NCBI GenBank assembly: GCA_973895155.1
Contig: OZ316891.1
Coordinates: 11,966,001-12,030,000, forward strand
DNA: 64,000 nt
Source of the DNA: Marsupella aquatica
Taxonomy: Eukaryota > Marchantiophyta
Reading direction: 5' to 3'
Shown: one piece after another, positions 13,421-26,284 of the stretch
Position numbering within the stretch: the first letter of the stretch is position 1
How the letters are laid out: each line of letters begins with the position of its first letter
Made by a program: the position numbers and the translations under genes
The notes under the pieces: generated by a model
What the model saw: only the letters and a program-made list of their open reading frames with translations
Database searches by the model: none
Told to the model about the DNA's origin: nothing

Positions 13421-15024
13421 GTCCGGACAATATATTAAAATATACAATGAATTTTAACAAAGAATCAAACTTTTTACATAAAGGACCAAACAGAGTACAA
13501 AAGGACAAACACCAGTCAGACCAAACAAAAACCAAACTCAAAAGAAATGAGCAAAATAAAACAGCTAAAAATTGAGCAAGAAGGTAAACAAAACTAACAA
13601 AAATGGACCCAGATACTAATGAATGAACTCAAATCAAGCTAAGCACTGTAAGAAAGTTGTATTCTCGCTCTACTGGGTTTTAATTATTAGCTTTATGATT
13701 GTTCGAGGAAAGGAAAGTGTCCATCCTGGTCCTAGGCCAAATTTGATACTTTTTATTTCTCTCAGTGCTGTAGCACTAAAGTTCAATTCTCGCAAGAGCT
13801 CCTGGATGGCACCTTTTTAATCTTTTTGGTTTCTCAACATTCTTTTTTTAAGTGGATTCCTTCAATAAGTGAAAAAAAAACACAAAAGAGAATGCTCAAA
13901 ATCCGACCTCCCTGCCCCATCCTAAACTATAATACACAGTTGCGCCAAAAAATGGCGTGGTCGTCATTCAAATTTGGAGTGTCCTTTTGGGTGAGAATAA
14001 TTGAAACCTGTAAATATGGAACCAATAAGGAGGAAAAAAAAAGGACCGTGAGGAAACCTGGTACAGGGCTTGGTGTGTACAAAACAAGTACACAAAGATG
14101 CACAAGACAGGTACTATTGTACCTTCAGGTACAGCATATGAGCTCATTACTCTTAGGAGCCCCAGGTACAAGGTACAAAGGGGATAGAGGTCCTGTAAAA
14201 GGAGGTACAATTGTACCATCAGAGTACAACTTTTAAGAGAGAGGGATGAGCGTAGCTTCTTTCCTTTTGGAGTTTGGAGCTCTCTATTCCAAGCCCATGT
14301 GAGCTTATAAGGGCTCCAGGCATTTAATGAGTACTTTTAAGCAACAACAACTACCCAATGGCAAGAAGAGGGAGTGTGAAGAGGAGCAATACCCATTACC
14401 CAATAGCTAGAAGAGGGAGAGCGATGAGGGAGAGTGAAGAGGAAGGGATGATGACTCATGAGACTACCCTGGCCCTGGCCTCATCCAAACAACGTAGTTT
14501 TTAGGTGCAAACTTTTGCCAAATTCCACCTCCCCAAAATATGTTCACCACTTTTTCCGTCACTTTTGCCAAAAAATTGCTAGATTCTTTGCATACCATTG
14601 GCCACTCTCCCACCAAATCATGGACCCCATTTGCCAAAATCTAACCGTTGTACGTCAATCTAGGGATATCTGATGAAGAAGATATAATTCAAGAAAAATT
14701 GTTGAAGAATACTCCTAGCATTTCCTTCCTTTGAGAGGCTGACATTTGTCACACTGGCCAAAAACAAAAAAATAATGTTGTAAAAAATGCTAGACCCAAC
14801 ATCCCGGGGTGGAATGAAACCCGAGACCCCAAGGTCCCATCCCCAACCTAACTCAATCTTGCCCCGGGTTCCAACTCCCCAACAACCCCTCAGTTGTTGT
14901 TATGTCTTGCCACTTTGTTTAGCACAGGAAGAGGCATGGGGTGGGGGCCAAAATATCTGGACCAAAGTTGCTCTGGGGGTGGCAGGTCCTCCAATGTTGG
15001 AAAGTGTTGCAAACCACACCACCA
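13421..15024. other. Intergenic, no supported gene
   Basis: No gene is supported. Two related palindromic blocks, built on GGTAC-n-ATTGTACC followed by TCAG and GTACA, occur at about 14,112-14,138 and 14,204-14,229. Frames of up to 136 codons here have no recognisable domains. Confidence 0.5.
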
Positions 15025-15630
15025 CCCCAGGGGGGCATGGTATTGGCAAGTAAGGAGCCGAGTAAACTTGGATGAGGTTACCAAAGGGGTTCCATGCAAG
15101 GGGTAGGCAAATTGTTTTGTTGAAAAGTGGGCTGAGTCGTGCCGTTGCCCCAAGGGGAATTGGCATTGGGGCGGCCACAGCCAAGTAAGCGGCCACGGTC
15201 AACTTTAAGCAAACTAAGCTTAAAGTAACCAAAAAATTGGGGTTACTGATGGGGTTCCAAGATATATGCAAGGGTAGGGAAAGGGCCGTTGAAAAGTCAG
15301 CCAAGCTGCTCCGTTACCCGAGGGGGTCTTGACATTGGGGCGGCCAATGCCAATTAAGCTATTGCGGCATCTTTAAGTAAGAACTCTAAGGTAGCCAAAA
15401 CTTTGGGCCCAATGGGGTTCTAAGATACAAGGGGTAGTGAAGAGTTGTTGAAAAGTCAGCCAAGCCGTGTCATTATCCCAAGGGGTCTTGGCATCCTGCT
15501 CGGCATTGGGGCGGCCAAAGCCAAGTAAGCAGCCATGGTAACTTTAAGTAAAAAGCTTAAAGTAACAAAAACTTTGGGGTTATCAATGGGGCTTCAGGAT
15601 GCAAGGGGTGGCAAAAAAGTGGCAACAACT
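15025..15630. repeat. Four diverged ~165-bp tandem repeats
   Basis: A unit of about 165 bp is repeated, with recurring landmarks: ggcattggggcggcca, ccaagtaagc, a taactttaag/cttaaagtaac block, gggttccaagat and gttgaaaagtcagccaag. Units begin near 15,030 (partial), 15,160, 15,330 and 15,490. Copies differ by point changes and small indels, so the array is old. No coding capacity is evident. Confidence 0.75.
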
Positions 15631-15639
15631 TAACAACTT

Positions 15640-16945
15640 TTTTTACTTAACATGGTTTACTAGCAATATTTTCAATTGTACTTAAGAACATCTTTTACTT
15701 CACAACTTACATCTTTGTCTAATGATATCCCTTTACTTATCGACCATTTTGTACTTAACAAAAAAATACTTAATAACATCTTTCGTAAAACATCATCTTT
15801 TACTTGAGAACATCTTGGACATAAAGACATCTTTGGTGCAACGACATCTTTTACTTCACAACATTTTTCACATAAGAACATTTTTTCTTCACGACACCTT
15901 TGGCATCACGACATCATAGTTCTTAATGACATCTTTTTACTTCACAACATCTTTCACATATTAACAACTTCTTTGGCAACATGACATCTTTTTTCTTAAA
16001 AAAATCTTTGACAACACAACATGTTTTTACTTAACAAAATTGTTGGCAACATCACCTTTTTTCATGACAACATCTTTGGCAACACAACATATTTTTTCTT
16101 AACGACATCTTTTGTGCAACGCACGGGTATTGAGTCATCTTTCACATATTAATGACATATTGGGTGAAACGACACCTTTTTATTTATAACATCTTTTACT
16201 TCACAATCACTTAGTTTGGCAAAATGACACCTTTTTCTTAACGCCATCTTTCACATAATGACATCTTTGGAAAAATGACTTCTTTTTTCTTAACGACATC
16301 TTTTTACTTCATGACATCTTTCAGATAACAACATCTTGGGCGACACGACATCTTTTGTGCAATGCACTGATATTTTTCCTCAATGACGTCTTGGCCAACA
16401 CGACATCTGTTTTCTCAACGACGTCTTGGCCGACACGACTCTTTTTTCACAATGATGTCTTGCCTGACACAACATGTTTTCTCTCAATGACGTCTTGGCC
16501 GACATGACATCTTTTTTCTCAACGACTTCTTTGCCAACACAAGATCCTTTATCTCAATGATTTCTTGGCCGGTCACACGACATCTTTTTTATCAATGAGA
16601 TCTTGGCCAACACGACATCATTTTTCTCAACGACCTCTTGGCCAATACAACTTTTTTTCTCAACAACCTCTTGGTCGACACGACATCTTTTTTCTCAACC
16701 AAATCTTGGCCGACATGACATCTTAGTCGACACGACATCTTTTGTTCTCAACGACATCTTGGCCGACACGACATATTTTGTTTATCATCAACATCTTGCC
16801 GACACGACATCTTTTGTTCTCAAAAATTTCTTGGGCGACACGACATCTTTCTTCTCAACAACCTCTTGGCTGACATGACCTCTTTTGTTCTCAACGACAG
16901 CTTGGCCGTCACGACATCTTTTGTGCAACGCACGGGTATTGAGCT
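15640..16945. repeat. Degenerate minisatellite, cgacatcttt-type
   Basis: About 1.3 kb is built from variants of acgacatctttt...ctcaacgacatcttggccgac, with an effective period near 36-40 bp. The most regular part lies between 16,380 and 16,930. The phrase ttttgtgcaacgcacgggtattgag marks positions near 16,110 and again at the end (16,918-16,943), with a variant near 16,340. A shorter relative with catctttg-type blocks occurs at 33.34-33.90 kb. Frames running through it are repeat artefacts. Confidence 0.85.
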
Positions 16946-19033
16946 AGTTGACTCATAATACTCCGCTCAAGGTACAGCTACAACCGGAAGTTAGGTAAGC
17001 CTTCATGACCGACGGCGATGACTGTGCAGCATCCGAATCTCAACGCCCAACCATCGATGCCCCAACCAGAGCCTCAGATGCCGACCGTCAGCGTAGTCGA
17101 CCTTTGACGGTATGTAGTAGGCCCCACAACGTTCGCCCTCGTGGCTCAAATCGTGGACGTTCGTGGCGCAGATCGAGTGGCTGAAAGTGGTACAAATTAA
17201 ATTGCAGAAAAGTGGGCCCGGGTCCATCGGGGTTCGGTGAGTGCGCACGCGACACTTGGATCGCCTGCGGCATATCTTACCACAGAAGAGAAACTGAAGG
17301 ACAAAAGAAAACGCAACTGTATCCCGAAAGAAAAGAAAAGGCACACAGCAAAAGTTCCGCCAGTAGAGAGAATAATCCTGCCTGCCATAAATCCACGAGC
17401 CTCGATGGAGCGACGCCCTTTCTCAGTTTCTCTGCTCATTCTCTCTCCGCACTTCAGATCGTCTGGTCCTCGTGCCTACGTGCTGATCTGGGGTCCGAGA
17501 AAGATTTCGTTTTGGGAGAAAATGGGACGACGGCGTGTATTTCTCGACGATCTACACTTTCTTCTCGCAGGTTGGAAGTTCTGAGTTCGTCGCTGCAACC
17601 TCGTCTGCATTTCGTGAAATGAATGAAGTGGCTGCGGATCGGTTTGCTTGCTTGGAGTTGAGGCGCATGCATTCCCCATTCCCATCATGGTATTTGCTCA
17701 TCGCATTGAATTAGACTTCGCCGGTGGTCCATCCAGCGTTCCAGCCGATTCGTACTACCTGTGGTTACGTACGAGGCCAGACAGGCCGTTGGAAGCCTGT
17801 CGTCGGCAGAAGCTTAGTGTGTTCTCGTCCTGCGAGAAAGGAACGAATCCAAACGCGCTGATGAGATCTTTTGGAATGGATTTCCTTCCGGCCGCTTTGT
17901 AGAATCTCATGATGAACCCATCATTTTGTTATTACAGTTTGACAGATATATTGATTGGTTAAGGGGATGAGGGAGTACCGGGGCTACGGCCGCGTGGGTT
18001 CAATTGATCATTCTGCGGATTCCTTCACCGGAACGCGTTCGTCCAACTGAGAGTTTGATAGTTGAATGTCTACGATACCTGCATCTACTCGACTTGTTGG
18101 GAATCCATGATGGAAGAAAGACAGAAAAAGACCATGTGACCGATAGAAGTAAACACTTGTTCAAACTTCTCCGGCCATCACCGAGTGTACAGGAAATCAC
18201 ATCACACGACTTCGCCAGCCGTTCTTCAGTCGTCGGTACCAGAAGCAGTCTACTCTGGTCCTTAACCTTAGTCGTTACTCCGGACTTGGAATCACACGTA
18301 CTGGCCTTCCTCATTGAGTCTCGGCTAGCTTCAACTTCATATTGGATCGATGTACACATGGGTACGTTCATCTTCTACTCTAGCGACAATCCAATCTCAA
18401 GGATGACGAGCAAGTTTATTCGGGCATTCCACCTTCACAGTTAGTTACTAATCAAGCCTATAAACTCGAATTAACCAATCACTCCCAAAGAAAATATTGT
18501 TCTAGTTTCCAACCTTCCAACGACCCAACCAGTGTGGGGATACTCGATTCGTTTCGCCGTGCACTTCTATCTCATCACCCCATTCATTTGAACACTGGTG
18601 GTGAATCCCGTGGACTCGACCTAGAGACGTTGTTGAATCGGCAGATTTCTCTATCCTGAAGCCATCGATAGGTAGACTTCCATAACCTCATCGTCTTAAT
18701 GTCATTATCTAACATCGTCACCGACTGGAGTTGCAGCTGAGCTGTCTCCGTAATCTTCCATCCCTTTTAGTTTCAACTTTCCTGAGGCCTGGGAGATTGC
18801 GGTAAAGTCACCATTTATGCATGTAACGAGACTGGTGTTTCGGACCATCCTCTGCACGGTGCCTTCTAGATTCAACTTGAGCAAGCCTGCTAGTGTACTG
18901 GTGCTCGGATTCTACATCAGAAGCTGCTGTAACTTGGGATTACTACATCACACTACCCGACGTGAGCTTAGAGCGACCATTTCCAAGAAGACGGAATCAT
19001 CGTAGAAGGACGCAAGGACGCGAGCTCCAGGCC
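16946..19033 (+). other. Upstream region of the XB3-like gene
   Basis: About 2.1 kb precede the XB3-like start codon. The stretch 16.98-17.70 kb is more GC-rich and partly pyrimidine-rich, as expected for a promoter or 5' untranslated exon, and could hold a non-coding first exon spliced towards 19.0 kb; that is inference. Frames at 17,212-17,622 and 18,004-18,444 show no domain I recognise. Confidence 0.35.
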
Positions 19034-22000
19034 ATGGGGCAAAATCTTTCTATCAGCCTAATCAGCTGCGGGAACAGATTGGTTCAACAGCTCATATTGG
19101 CAGTACGCGAAGGAGATGTGGGTCTTGTTCAGCAAATCCTCGACAATGATCCCAAGCTTTTGAATAACTGCGTGTTCTATGAACGTCAGACACTTCTCCA
19201 CGTCGCAGCGGGGCATGGCCAACTCGAGGTATTTTCTTTGTTCTACCTTGTGCGTTCTTCGAATTGTTCTACTCTGGGGGCACTTGCTCGCATGTGAACG
19301 AGGAAGTAGTACGTAGGATATGATAATTATCGACAACCTCCTACAAATGAATTAATAATTTTCACTGCCAGAAACTACATATTGATCGATTGACAATCCC
19401 AAGATCAGTCTAATTTCGTCTTCAAACCTTTGCTCGTTCTCCTTTCACGGTCGTCTCGATAATATTAGCTCGGTTGGAACATTGAACTAATGTTTGCCCA
19501 TTAGGATGGCTCAGTCTTACTTATGAAATTGCCTATCCGTTGCATGAATTCCAACGTCTCGTCCAGCAAAGTCTTCTGTCAGTATCTTTCTTGGGATGGT
19601 CCCATGGTAGTCAATGAGCCTTCTCATTTCTTCTAAATTAGGCTGCCGACCACAGTCACTCTACTGTAAGTACTTCTTCACAGGCAGCATCGTGCGGGCA
19701 TGAAGAGAACTGTTAAATTTAGATTGTTCCTGCTTCAGTCATCTTTTTGGATTAGTGCTGCTCCTTCACAGCGACATCGATAACTTTTGGTGGATTCCCC
19801 CTCCACATGATTACGAAGTAAAGTTGCGTTTATTGCGTTTATTGCGTTTTGAAAATCTTGAGTGTCAATCACCGCATTCTCGAATCCCGGAATCCTCGTG
19901 AATCTGAGATGTACTGTACATTGCCGATTGCCTTCCACGCCCCCAATAAACACGCGCACGTAGATTTAGGAGACTTTCAAATCCAATTCAGGGATTCTCT
20001 ACCGGCCTTCGCGTGAGGGGTGCTCTAGTGTTTTTCTTGTGGGGCCTGGGAATCTACACTTGCCGTCGAGCGACCACGCCATGTACAGTAGATGTGCAAG
20101 CCCAAGAGATGGACATGTCTGTGCAAACTATCGTCAAATGGGCGGCCACTCGGAAAATGAATTGAAAAGTCACTTTGGAAAATGATTGTGAGTGGCGTGG
20201 GGCTTGTGCAGTTGTCACGGTCGCTTTGACTTCTCCAGCTTGACACGGGATGCACGCCAGGGTCAAGCGTTCGTGAATTCGTAAATTTTTCGCGTTTTCT
20301 GATAGTGTCTGACATTTCGTTTTCTTCAGGTGCTCTCTATGCTTTTGGAACGAGGCGCCCGTCCGAATGCTTTGAACAGGAATGGACAGGTAACTCGTGA
20401 TCAAAGTATTCTATCATGTACTAATTGCATTGTTCTGCTCCAGTCAGCTGGTGCCGTGGCATATCTGCCTGATATGACACAAGGAAGTTCTCGCCCAGTA
20501 GTGAATCCCACGTAATTGACAATTAGTCGGAGATTGAGTGCGCGCATTCTCCTCAGTTATCACTACGTACTCCGCACGAATTTAGCATCCAGAATTCATG
20601 GAGACACAAGGTCTAATTTTCTGCCATGTGCAATTGCAGACTCCCCTGATGCTGGCATGTAAAACTGGACGCTGGACGTGTATAGAACCTCTTCTAAATG
20701 CTGGTGCCAATGTGAGTAGACAGCATTCCTGATTACCACATCTCGTAATTTCCAAACATCTTCCAGAAATGTCAACCGCCCTGATTAGTGTTGGAATTAT
20801 TTCTCGGTTAAAGTCATTTCTCCATGTGCCTGTTCCCACCTATGAGTCATCACGGTCTCTTTTGGGTGAAAACTTACATGCTGTCTTCTATAACCTTTGC
20901 CACGGCCTCCTTTGACTTGGGCTTGAGGAGATCGAGAATGCTTGACGTAGATGCGAACGATTACTGACAAAAATGTTGGAAAGCATGTTTGGAAATTGCC
21001 TTTAGTCAATTCATTTCACATTGACAGTTTGTTCACTGTGAGAATTGTTCTGTTCGTTGATTGGTGCAGATTTTGGGTTTCGATTTCAAATACGGGAGAA
21101 CATGTCTACACTATGCCTGCCGGGGTGGCCACACGGACTGCGTCCGCAATATTTTGGATGCATCTCGGCGAGGCCCGGTATCTCATTCATGGGGTCTTGC
21201 GAGATTTGTGAACGTGAGAGATTGCAGAGGCCAAAGTGCTCTGCATATGGCTTCGAGGATGGGACATGTGTCTGTGATGCGCATGCTGCTTGACAGTGGC
21301 GCTCTTGTGTCTTTCACCACCGCCGCCACCGAGAATGGGTAAGTGATCTCTTCCTCTGCCTATCCGCCACTTCCGTTCATCTGCGAGCCAACTGCCTCTT
21401 TGCAAGTCGTTAACTGTTCATTCAACTCGGATCATAATGTTGTCCCCCACTTTTTGTCCAATATCCCATCATTCTGTCTCTCTTCTGAGACGACCTTTCG
21501 CCGATTGGGGTACCTTGGACTTTTGCTGTGCTCATTCTCATTTTCTGGATTTGTGTGTTAACTGTCCTCTCCCGCGTTCCAACGTTTTCCATTTCTATGT
21601 GGTGACAGATTGAATTTGGTCTTGAATTGCAAAAATGTTCGGAAAGCTTCAGTTCTCAGTATGCTCAGTTTCTAAAATTAAATACAGACTAGACTGCTGT
21701 GGAAGGACAGTGTTCCCCATTCGGGACTAGCTGGGCTTACACACAGAGGGTGGAGTGGACTTCAGCGGCCGCCGCCTCTGTTATTTCATCGCTTTCAAAG
21801 ACGAACTGAGTTGGATGCCTGACTGGAGGGAAAGAACTGATTGTCTGGTGCAGGCCTGGTCGTGGAAGCTCACCAATCCACCTCGCTGCACGCGGGGGGT
21901 CTGTAGAGTGCGTCAGAGAGCTTTTGGCTTGGGGAGCCGATCGTAATCAGCGCAATCGCACTGGGTGAGTGTCTCTCTCGCGACTCCCCTTCGACAACGT

Positions 22001-23852
22001 TATTTCACTTGATGAAATCAAGGCGTTCGCTCTCTTGACGTGAACAATTCCCGTGAAAATTGAACATGGTAAGATTATTTTAGCTTCTTCGTCGAACCAT
22101 GCCTTGGAAGCTTACTGTAGTTTCTACTGTACCGATTCCAAGGTCCACGGGAAAGATGGATCCTAAAGTATGGGAGAATCTTAATATCAGAAGTTCGTAA
22201 CTTTAATTTTGAAGCGCATTATTTTACGAAATGGTGAAGCTGCTCCTAAAATTTGGGCGATGGTCAAGGGCGAGCAGGTGTTTGATACCGTGAGGAAGTT
22301 CCTACTCTATTGCAATGTCAGTATGCAGTTCAGCTTCCTACGAGATTTTGATAGCCGTCAAAAGCAATAAATAAATGCGCATTGTTTTTAACAGAAAAGC
22401 GACGAAAATAGCAGCATCAAAAGGCTACGAGAGGGAAAGGAAAAATGGTGCGCCACAATTCGGATCTGACATACGGACATGCGATGTGTTTCCAGGTACA
22501 CTCCTTTTGGTATTGCGATGAAGTACAGGAACACTGCCTGCGCAGCTACACTGAACCCCCAGGCCGCTGAGCCACTGGTTTGGCCGTCCCCTTGGAAGTT
22601 CATGAGCGAGGGCGAGCTTGAGCCTGAGGCGAAGACGGTGTTACAAGCCGCCTTGGCTCAGGCCAACATCGAACTAGACAGAGAAATTGCCATCCAGGAG
22701 GAGGCACGAAAGTCCAACGCCAGGAAGTCCAATGCGCGGAGACTCCCTCCAAGTTCAGTCGCCTCTCCACATATCGAACAACGTGCTTTTCCAGGTGCAA
22801 ACATTTTACTAGAGGCAGACACGGCGGTGCCCGCGGAAACACCGTCCACAGAGGAGGCAAGGATTTCCGTGGTCGGCGAACTTCCGAGTGAAACACCCAC
22901 CGAACCGGCGCGAATTTCTGTGGTAGGAGATCTTCCCGATGGAGATTTCCCAACTGCTAGTCGTGCTGCTGTTGACGTAAGACCCCTTTCCTCTCTCTAC
23001 AGTCTCCACTTTCCACCGCTTGATCCGCTCCTGACTTCTCAACTTCCCAATCTTGGGAATGATCTCACGTCTGCCAATTTTGCTGAGCCCCCCGTCGTAG
23101 AATCATACCGTGTCACACATGAATAAGAGTTATCTGATAATCAAAACCGACTGTAGCTATACCCCTGCACTCTTTAACGCCCACCATTGACGAACGGTTA
23201 CCGGGGAGTATTTCTTTGCTTTCCAAACGCATCTCTATCCCTGATGCCATGTGTCTTCCTTGATCGAACGCATTTAATCTCTGCACTGTTGCTGCGTTTC
23301 TAACAGAATATGCGTAGAGAATTAAAAGGCTTGTTGAATAATCGTCCACTGTTTTATAATTTGTTGTCCTTGGTCCAAATCTGAAATTGCCTTAGTTCTG
23401 AAATCTGGATTGACTGATTTGGTTTTTTGTTGTTGAATCAGACGGGAGGCATTGGCGTCCAGGAAGTGTGTTGTATCTGCTTTGAACAATTCTGTACAAT
23501 TGAGGTGATGGAGTGTGGGCATCGAATGTGTGCAACCTGCACTCTCTCACTCTGTTCTCACAATAAACCTAATCCTGCTATACCCTATTCCCCGCCTCCG
23601 TCGTGTCCCTTCTGTCGTCACAGCATCGGGCATCTGATCCTCGCCCGACCTAAGCCTAAACTCCCCGAGACTCCAGAGAGGAAACCTAAACGCAAATTAA
23701 GGAGATCAGGATCCAAGAACTCCAAAGGTGGGTCGGGTGGCTTCGGCTCCTTCACTGGCTCCATACTCGGTATCAAGAGACATGCATCTTCCGGCAGAAT
23801 TGCAGACGCTGACTGGCTCGACCGATGTGGAAGCATTAAGCTTGGAGCTTGA
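19034..23852 (+). CDS. XB3: XB3/XBAT-like ankyrin-repeat RING E3 ubiquitin ligase
   Basis: Seven exons join in frame with GT-AG introns: 19,034-19,228; 20,330-20,389; 20,640-20,711; 21,070-21,338; 21,854-21,964; 22,496-22,976; 23,442-23,852, giving about 532 residues, close to the plant XBAT family. The start MGQNLS fits the MGxxxS N-myristoylation pattern known in rice XB3, which suggests plasma-membrane attachment. Ankyrin repeats fill residues 10-240 (TLLHVAAGHGQLEV, TPLMLACKTGRW, TCLHYACRGGHTDCV, SALHMASRMGHVSVM, SPIHLAARGGSVECV). Then comes the family block AAEPLVWPSPWKFMSE, a low-complexity Ser/Pro/Glu-rich segment with a repeated ARISVVG(E/D)LP, and a C-terminal RING finger (CCICFEQFC, ECGHRMCATC, CPFCRH; residues about 406-460). 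The basic tail after the RING is KPKRKLRRSGSK. Members ubiquitinate substrates in defence, root and ethylene pathways; the substrate here is unknown. All RING ligands are present and no lesion is visible. Confidence 0.93.
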
Positions 23853-24017
23853 GCGAGGTGGACTTGAAACTTTTCACCCGCTCGAGCGATTTTAAATCTC
23901 CATTGTCGAATTAGGAATTGCAGACTCTGATACCATGTTTCAAATAGTTAGAACAGAGACATACATCGACTGTCTTATTGAGGAGGTTGGGAACTTTCTA
24001 CCTTGTGTCCCACTCAA

Positions 24018-24155
24018 TGGAATCTGATTTAGTACTTAGGTCTGATAAAAACATTATTCTAAAGCACAATTCATATTGATCATGAGTTGGAATCTGATTT
24101 AGTACTTAGGTCTGATAAAAACATTATTGTAAAAGCACAATTCATATTGATCATG
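24018..24155. repeat. 69-bp tandem duplication
   Basis: The unit beginning tggaatctgatttagtactt and ending tgatcatgag is present twice in direct succession, with only a couple of differences. It lies downstream of the XB3-like stop codon, in otherwise featureless sequence. Confidence 0.9.
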
Positions 24156-24563
24156 AGGCCCCAAAGGGCTTGAACCGATGTGTGGCAATTGTCATACACG
24201 TACGTTCAGCTCTGCACTTTGGAGGTTGGTGAAAACAACTGAAGTGGAGGATTGAGACTCAGTGATATGTCTACCTCCATTTTTCTGGGTTGATCCCTGG
24301 AATCCAACGATTATCATATCACCAGTCTTGCCTCACATTCTAAAGGTTCGTTCCCTTGGAGGGGTGGATTGCCTGCCCCATAGATATATGTATAGATATC
24401 TAAGTAATTGACTTGGATCCTCCCGACCTCCTCCCGACCGCCGACCTAGGGAAGTACGATTTAGTTAAGTCATATTATAGCTGGGCTTCGTGCTCGATTG
24501 AATCCAGTTGTACTTCTGTGAATTTGATCAACCTAAAACTTTTTTGCATTTGGAGGTTTTTGA

Positions 24564-24706
24564 GTGGACTTGGCAATTCAAAACGGCCAGAAAACAAGGA
24601 TACTGCAAAGACCTGTGTTGCAATTCATCATAAGGTGGACTTGGCAATTCAAAACGGCCAGAAAACAAGGATACTGCAAAGACCTGTGTTGCAATTCATC
24701 ATAAGG
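24564..24706. repeat. 72-bp tandem duplication with partial third copy
   Basis: The unit starting ggacttggcaattcaaaacg and ending aattcatcataag is repeated twice without visible change, and a truncated third copy (tgtgtggcaattcatcataag) follows at about 24,728-24,749. The lack of divergence suggests a recent duplication. No gene is evident between 23.85 and 25.5 kb. Confidence 0.9.
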
Positions 24707-25505
24707 TTTTCTCCCGTGTGTCTGACTTGTGTGGCAATTCATCATAAGTTTCTCTCCCGTGTCTGAGATTTGTTCAGGATTTGTACTAACAGTTCTTGCC
24801 AAGGTCAATACACAACTGAGTGCCCACACCCAGAGTTGAATAACCATAGCGAAAGGTGATACAAATAATGACTGACTTTTCAAGCAATCGCTTTCCTGTG
24901 CTTTGAGCTTGGAACTAAGCAGGTTGGCTTCTCAAATATATACGACTTCCACCTCTACAATCTGGACAAATTTAAAACTCGTTATGTGAATCGTTCTGAA
25001 GAGTAAACGGCTCAAATGAACGTGCACCTTTACCGCAATAATGTGGCCGCAGTGCTCGAAGATGATGCAAATGTTGTAAGACACCGCATCCACTGAACTG
25101 CAACACTAGAGTGCACCAAGAAGTGGAACATGTGGAGAATCCGAATGACACAGTTGCCGGCTCGACAAAAAACAAAGCGAAATTATGGACAGTTTCATAT
25201 TTATTCAAAATCAATGAATGAATGAGTTGCAATTGAGTTCGCTCTGCTCAAAGATCTAATCTAAGTGAATTGTGGAAACTCGATGTCGCACCCAACCACT
25301 TAAAGTGGCGATACGCTTCCACCGGGGTACCATTCCAACTCCCAGAGCAGGACAGGGTGCATCAGAGCTCCAGGTCGAAAACCTGGTCGTCAAAATTTTG
25401 GCTGTCACCCAGCTAATAACGAGGTGCACAGAGCACAAACTGGGTAAGTAATTCCGTCGAAGGAAAAGATCCCTTCATCCATGACCTTAGGAGCAAACGA
25501 AACGC

Positions 25506-25715
25506 CTAGCCCGAGCCGACGATGATATTGTTGATGGGGATGAAGATTAGCTTCACGAAGAAACCGACGAATCCCATCACCAGAAACCCTAGTGCGGTTC
25601 TACTGGCAACCTTGACGTACTCCTTTCGATCTGGCTTGTGACATTTGTTGACCAGCCTGATGCTATCCTTCGCGAAGCCCTTCACGGGACTCACCAGTGC
25701 TTCGACTGAATCCAT
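25506..25715 (-). CDS. SEC61G: SEC61 gamma subunit of the ER translocon
   Basis: A single-exon frame of 69 residues, the usual length for SEC61 gamma/SecE in plants. It encodes a tail-anchored protein of the ER membrane that clamps SEC61 alpha in the protein-conducting channel. The N-terminal amphipathic helix ([20 protein letters not shown], residues 12-31) carries the invariant CxKPDRKE-type motif. It is followed by [20 protein letters not shown] and a single membrane span ending [11 protein letters not shown]. Nothing is missing. The start is the first Met of a compact frame and gives the standard N terminus MDSVEALV. Upstream sequence (25,716 onward on the opposite strand) is free of other genes, so the promoter probably lies there. 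Confidence 0.96.
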   Translation of the reverse strand: MDSVEALVSPVKGFAKDSIRLVNKCHKPDRKEYVKVASRTALGFLVMGFVGFFVKLIFIPINNIIVGSG

Positions 25716-25959
25716 CGCGGCTGACGATGTCTCTCTCCCACAGCGATTACTCCGACTTCACAGCGATCGCCTCTTGCCCTAAGCTTCAATCAATCGCCGA
25801 TTGGAGAAGACAACTCAAAAACCCTTTGCTTCCTTTTGCACCGACGCAGATCTACCCTCGCTCACGAAAACCGGCAGAAGGCTGTCCTCGATGTCCTCTC
25901 TCCAGGAGCTCGCTCAAATGACTTCAAGGCTGATCGCTATGTCTTCACTGATAAGTGAT

Positions 25960-26108
25960 TGCGAGCAAAATAATGTTTGGAAGACCATGAACTGAGCTCG
26001 TCAAAAGCCGGCGAACAAAATAATGTTTGGGAGACCATGAACAGCTCCTGAAAAGCCTGCGAACAAAATAATGTTTGGGAGACCATGAAACAGCACTTTA
26101 AAAGCCGT
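25960..26108. repeat. ~50-bp tandem repeat, three copies
   Basis: Three head-to-tail units share gcgaacaaaataatgtttgg followed by gaccatgaac and a variable tail ending aaaagcc. They lie about 250 bp upstream of the SEC61 gamma start codon. The open frame through them on the minus strand is repeat-driven. Confidence 0.85.
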
Positions 26109-26284
26109 CCAGCTGAAGTCATCAATTGACCAACGACGAGGAAACGTTCTTCAGCTCGGCACAGACTAGGAACACTTTTGCCGTCCTGGACTCCTGGAGG
26201 GTCCTTCGACCTGCGACGAATAACGCGTCGAGGTGGGGTGATTGGGGATGGGAAACGCTACCGGTACTAACCCATCTCCTCAAG

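Noticed and set aside
16603-16878. 91-codon frame with repeated peptide pattern
   Set aside because: It is a translation of the minisatellite; repeat units explain the pattern.
15640-16945. CRISPR-like array
   Set aside because: Repeats are degenerate and spacers are themselves repeat-derived; the context is eukaryotic with introns and LTR elements.
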